NCBI GenBank assembly: GCA_964547995.1
Contig: CAZJRB010000023.1
Location: 5,495 to 69,494, forward strand
Length of the DNA: 64,000 bases
Direction of reading: 5' to 3'
Origin: CAZJRB01 sp964547995
Lineage (GTDB): Bacteria; Planctomycetota; Planctomycetia; Pirellulales; Thermoguttaceae
Both the position numbers and the translations under genes were made by a program. Of the stretch, positions 62,545 to 64,000 are shown one piece after another (the stretch's first letter is position 1; the number at the start of each line of letters is the position of its first letter). The notes under the pieces were generated by a model, which saw only the letters and a list, made by a program, of their open reading frames with translations, searched no databases and was not told where the DNA came from.

Positions 62545-63270
62545 TTAACGCAACAAGAACCAGATGCCCCTGAACGCCAGAGTCGCACCGATCCCGACCA
62601 TCATGATCTTGACCAGTTGGACCAGACGGCGGACCAGGTGTTTGTTGATCACGGCACGCCGGGCCTTCAGAAACAGCTTCCAGCGGTAGACATGGCTCAG
62701 CCGTTCGAGGTTGTGCTGCACAAACGCCGTTGCCAGAAGGCGTTTTCCGGTTCGAGCCATGACGAGCGAATACAGCAGCCAGGCCGTCCAAGACCCGCCG
62801 AACACCGCCGCGGGAACCACCGCCTTGGTTGCCCAGTTGACGGTGTGAAGGTCGAAAAAGAGAAACAGGCCCGCAATGTAGGCGATCTTTTGCGGCCCCG
62901 ACAGTATCAGGGACAGGTTGGCAAGAAAATACGGCCACCACCCGTGATGCTTGACCGCCGTCCTTTGTTTCGTCCTCTTGTTCAGTCTGCGTTTTCGGAT
63001 CAGCAGAAAAAGCCCCGTCCCCATGAAGAGAACACCGATGGCAATTTCAAGGATGGCCAGGTGTACGGGAAGCAGGAAATACTGGACCATCCCCAGTCCG
63101 ACGATCGCGATACCGGCGTAGATGCTCAGCCCAAAGGCCGCGCCGGCGCCGGCCGCAAGGCCGCCCCGGAGCCCCCGGTGGACTATCGCCGACGTGCCCG
63201 CAATCAGCGTGGTAATCGACATGAACGAGTAGACGAACCCGATGCCGGCCGCGATGAGGAGTTTCGTCAT
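62545..63270 (-). CDS. LysE/RhtB-like membrane protein (probable)
   Basis: 241 aa with about six hydrophobic segments. The start LLIAAGIGFVYSFMSITTLI, GLRGGLAAGAGAAFGLSIYA and FLANLSLILSGPQKIAYIAG resemble the LysE translocator family (glycine-rich early segment after helix 1; NPxxxxF-like region replaced by SGPQKI). Such proteins export amino acids or derivatives. The C-terminus is basic (KLFLKARRAVINKHLVRR). The family call is moderate; six-helix membrane topology is clear. Confidence 0.6.
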   Translation of the reverse strand: MTKLLIAAGIGFVYSFMSITTLIAGTSAIVHRGLRGGLAAGAGAAFGLSIYAGIAIVGLGMVQYFLLPVHLAILEIAIGVLFMGTGLFLLIRKRRLNKRTKQRTAVKHHGWWPYFLANLSLILSGPQKIAYIAGLFLFFDLHTVNWATKAVVPAAVFGGSWTAWLLYSLVMARTGKRLLATAFVQHNLERLSHVYRWKLFLKARRAVINKHLVRRLVQLVKIMMVGIGATLAFRGIWFLLR

Positions 63271-63724
63271 GATCGTTACTTCTTCCGGTGTCTCCAGTTC
63301 GAAACGATGGCAGTCAGCCCCGGCGCTCCGGCGTACCCAGGGCGACGAACCATCCGCCGCGGGGCGAGAGCCGGTCGGCGAGCATCAGGGATCGAACTGC
63401 TTTTCGATAGGCAGCTTGGCATCCTCCAAGCATAGCATACTCTTGCATCCGTGGTATAAAGCGCCGTTTCGCAGGCGAGAGGGAAAGGGACGCCCGGCCG
63501 GCCCTCTGGAACCGGGGATTCCGGCGGATTCCGGCAGGGAACGGTCCAGACGCCACGGCGGCCCTACTGTCATGTGCGCCGGTTGCAGCCTGGAGTTCGA
63601 GGGAATAGTATATGGGAGCCTAGCGAACTATCTGTGGGGGAAGCGGCGTCCTCTCTCGGGTTGTCTATCGTCACGGCCGCCGAAGCACCTCGCATTTCTC
63701 CCGTTGATCAGAAAGGGAAAGACC
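63271..63724 (+). other. 454-bp stretch without a supported gene
   Basis: Short frames on both strands show no domain. A minus-strand fragment ends LADRLSPRGGWFVALGTPER, possibly the remnant of a methyltransferase-like gene. The region should contain the promoter of the minus-strand membrane-protein gene. No repeat or tRNA seen. Confidence 0.45.
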
Positions 63725-63964
63725 ATGCGGCAGGCTATTGACTGCGCCATTATACTAAGCGCTGTGGCGGTGACATCTGCGGCAGAACCGGCACCCCGGT
63801 ACGACCTGGACACGGTTGAGTTCATCAAAGCCTTTGTCGGTTCCCAGGAGGCCCGCGACACGCTTGCTCGCCAAGGGTTGGTCGTCACCGACCAACAGTT
63901 CAAGCAGATCTTCTCCGCCTACATTGGCGGGCACGTGCCGAAGTTTTGTCTTGGTTCACCGTAA
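63725..63964 (+). CDS. DUF3160-like N-terminal fragment, probably broken
   Basis: 79 aa with a short signal-like start (MRQAIDCAIILSAVAVTSAA). The remainder, FIKAFVGSQEARDTLARQGL, VVTDQQFKQIFSAYIGG and HVPKFC, resembles the first part of DUF3160 proteins, which normally continue for hundreds of residues with a TVDS-like segment. Here the frame ends LGSP then stop, and the other frame downstream (VLVHRKLESRR) does not continue the family, so it looks truncated before the window's end. Confidence 0.55.
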   Translation: MRQAIDCAIILSAVAVTSAAEPAPRYDLDTVEFIKAFVGSQEARDTLARQGLVVTDQQFKQIFSAYIGGHVPKFCLGSP

Positions 63965-64000
63965 ACTGGAATCTCGGCGGGTCAGAATAAGCAACAATTG

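Overview
The window is high-GC DNA from a member of the Planctomycetota, most likely Pirellulales-like. The evidence is gene content: Cys-type sulfatases with their radical-SAM maturase, a secreted methyltransferase/PQQ-propeller fusion, a VCBS/ASPIC-UnbV (CRTAC1-like) protein, GH95, DUF2961 (GH172) and GH2-like proteins, HEAT-repeat proteins, and a Ser/Thr kinase with zinc ribbons. No phage and no CRISPR array was seen. One tRNA gene (Ala, CGC) is present.

Layout. 1-3.4 kb: a HEAT-repeat gene running off the left edge, its 5' end abutting tRNA-Ala, then a solute-binding lipoprotein. 3.6-9.2 kb: mostly co-directional metabolic genes (xylulokinase, two HAD phosphatases, a Nudix CoA pyrophosphatase, a large membrane protein). 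9.4-19.8 kb: a surface-glycan locus on the plus strand with a SpsF-like cytidylyltransferase, HAD phosphatase, TagF-like GT-B protein, flippase, two CDP-alcohol phosphotransferases, two GT2 glycosyltransferases and a polysaccharide deacetylase. Together they could make and export a polymer carrying phospho-alcohol units. 20-27.9 kb: metG, a two-gene ATPase/TOPRIM module resembling PARIS-type defence, a DUF6790 membrane protein, a BrkB-like protein and a large GTPase. 28-31.9 kb: sulfatase, a small gene plus frameshifted HNH nuclease, an IS5-type transposase fragment cut by a TA-flanked inverted-repeat element, and a histone-H1-like lysine-rich protein. 31.9-35.3 kb is gene-poor apart from two cysteine-rich proteins. 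35.3-36.9 kb: primary-type sigma factor.

37-62.4 kb: a very large GH2-like enzyme; a five-gene plus-strand cluster (Ser/Thr kinase, PP2C phosphatase, N-formylglutamate amidohydrolase-like, QEGLA/DUF1704 metallopeptidase-like, ATP-grasp ligase; the last three overlap by 4 bp); then a minus-strand block of secreted proteins (sulfatase, methyltransferase-PQQ fusion, propeller, CRTAC1-like, DUF2961, GH95). A divergent anaerobic sulfatase maturase follows, which could activate both sulfatases. The right edge has a LysE-like membrane protein and a short, probably broken DUF3160-like gene.

A striking layer over the whole window is a population of short palindromes, usually with 3-nt loops and several starting GTAG like REP elements. 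Some lie between genes, but several lie in frame inside protein-coding genes and add peptide segments to enzymes. All function calls rest on reading motifs by eye; no database search was run.
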